Positions 63,878-64,000 of a stretch of 64,000 nucleotides of DNA are shown here, piece after piece (the stretch's first letter is position 1; every line of letters starts with the position of its first letter). The stretch covers positions 1 to 64,000 of the forward strand of contig NZ_JAAALB010000003.1 of NCBI RefSeq assembly GCF_009905545.1. Direction: 5' to 3'. The position numbers and the translations under genes were made by a program. This DNA comes from Cellulophaga sp. BC115SP. GTDB lineage: Bacteria; Bacteroidota; Bacteroidia; Cytophagales; Spirosomataceae. The notes beneath the pieces are model-generated. The model made no database searches, was not told where the DNA came from, and saw only the letters and a list, made by a program, of their open reading frames with translations.

Positions 63878-64000
63878 GTTTTAGAAGAGCAAATTACCTG
63901 AAAATAGTTTTTAATATTTTTTAATAAATCATGAGAGAAATCTTTAAATAGTTCAAGAATACTCTGTAAGCATAATATTTAAGAATTTTTATAGATTTTT

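Noticed and set aside
1-64000. CRISPR array or phage/plasmid region
   Set aside because: No spaced direct repeats of the right size, no Cas, capsid, integrase or Rep-like protein was seen.

Overview
The window looks like a chromosomal segment of a low-GC member of the Bacteroidota, most likely order Cytophagales (a Flectobacillus/Arcicella-like relative is a guess). The grounds are promoters of the Bacteroidota type (TTTG, 18-20 bases, TAnnTTTG) in front of many genes, the ExbB-ExbD-ExbD-TonB-PstS-TPR cluster, a separate DUF5522 gene, small DUF2905/DUF2911/DUF2147 proteins, a ComA homologue, and the almost complete lack of Shine-Dalgarno sequences. No CRISPR array, phage, plasmid or intact insertion sequence was seen. 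Nearly all genes are housekeeping or metabolic.

Layout. 1-400: the 3' end of a 5S rRNA gene with its terminator, a decayed second 5S copy, and a 166-bp element with terminal inverted repeats. 0.5-6.2 kb: small conserved or unknown genes, DsbD, DUF2911 and a hotdog thioesterase. 6.5-12.8 kb: the proton-pumping subunits nuoL, nuoM and nuoN, interrupted by a LytS-type histidine kinase on the opposite strand. 12.9-18.1 kb: an M3 oligoendopeptidase, then rpsJ, truC and fusA on the minus strand. 18.3-24.8 kb: a secreted unknown, ispH, a PaaE-like reductase and a PurF-like amidotransferase. 25-29.4 kb: recQ, a GreA-like protein, a Tat-type sugar isomerase-like protein, and a dciA-like gene divergent from an unknown gene.

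29.7-36.3 kb holds the energy-transduction cluster: ExbB, two ExbD, TonB, a small membrane protein, a PstS-like lipoprotein and a TPR protein. It energises TonB-dependent outer-membrane transport. 36.4-39.1 kb: a short-chain dehydrogenase with a polyphosphate kinase 2, an RluA-type pseudouridine synthase and tRNA-Arg(CCG). 39.3-43.2 kb: an AraC regulator with an FAD monooxygenase, and ornithine aminotransferase. 43.6-47.9 kb: the DUF5522 gene and a fatty-acid beta-oxidation pair (thiolase and FadN-type protein). 48.2-54.8 kb: a GT-C-like membrane protein, a GT2 glycosyltransferase, prmC divergent from ribD, aroE and a DedA protein.

54.9-63.9 kb: phosphosulfolactate synthase, then a DUF2147-TetR-thioesterase cluster followed by a TolC/HlyD/RND tripartite efflux operon. 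The best regulatory find is here. A perfect 10-1-10 palindrome lies inside the promoter spacer upstream of the TetR cluster, and a second, imperfect copy lies just upstream of the TolC start codon. This suggests that the TetR protein controls both its own cluster and the pump.
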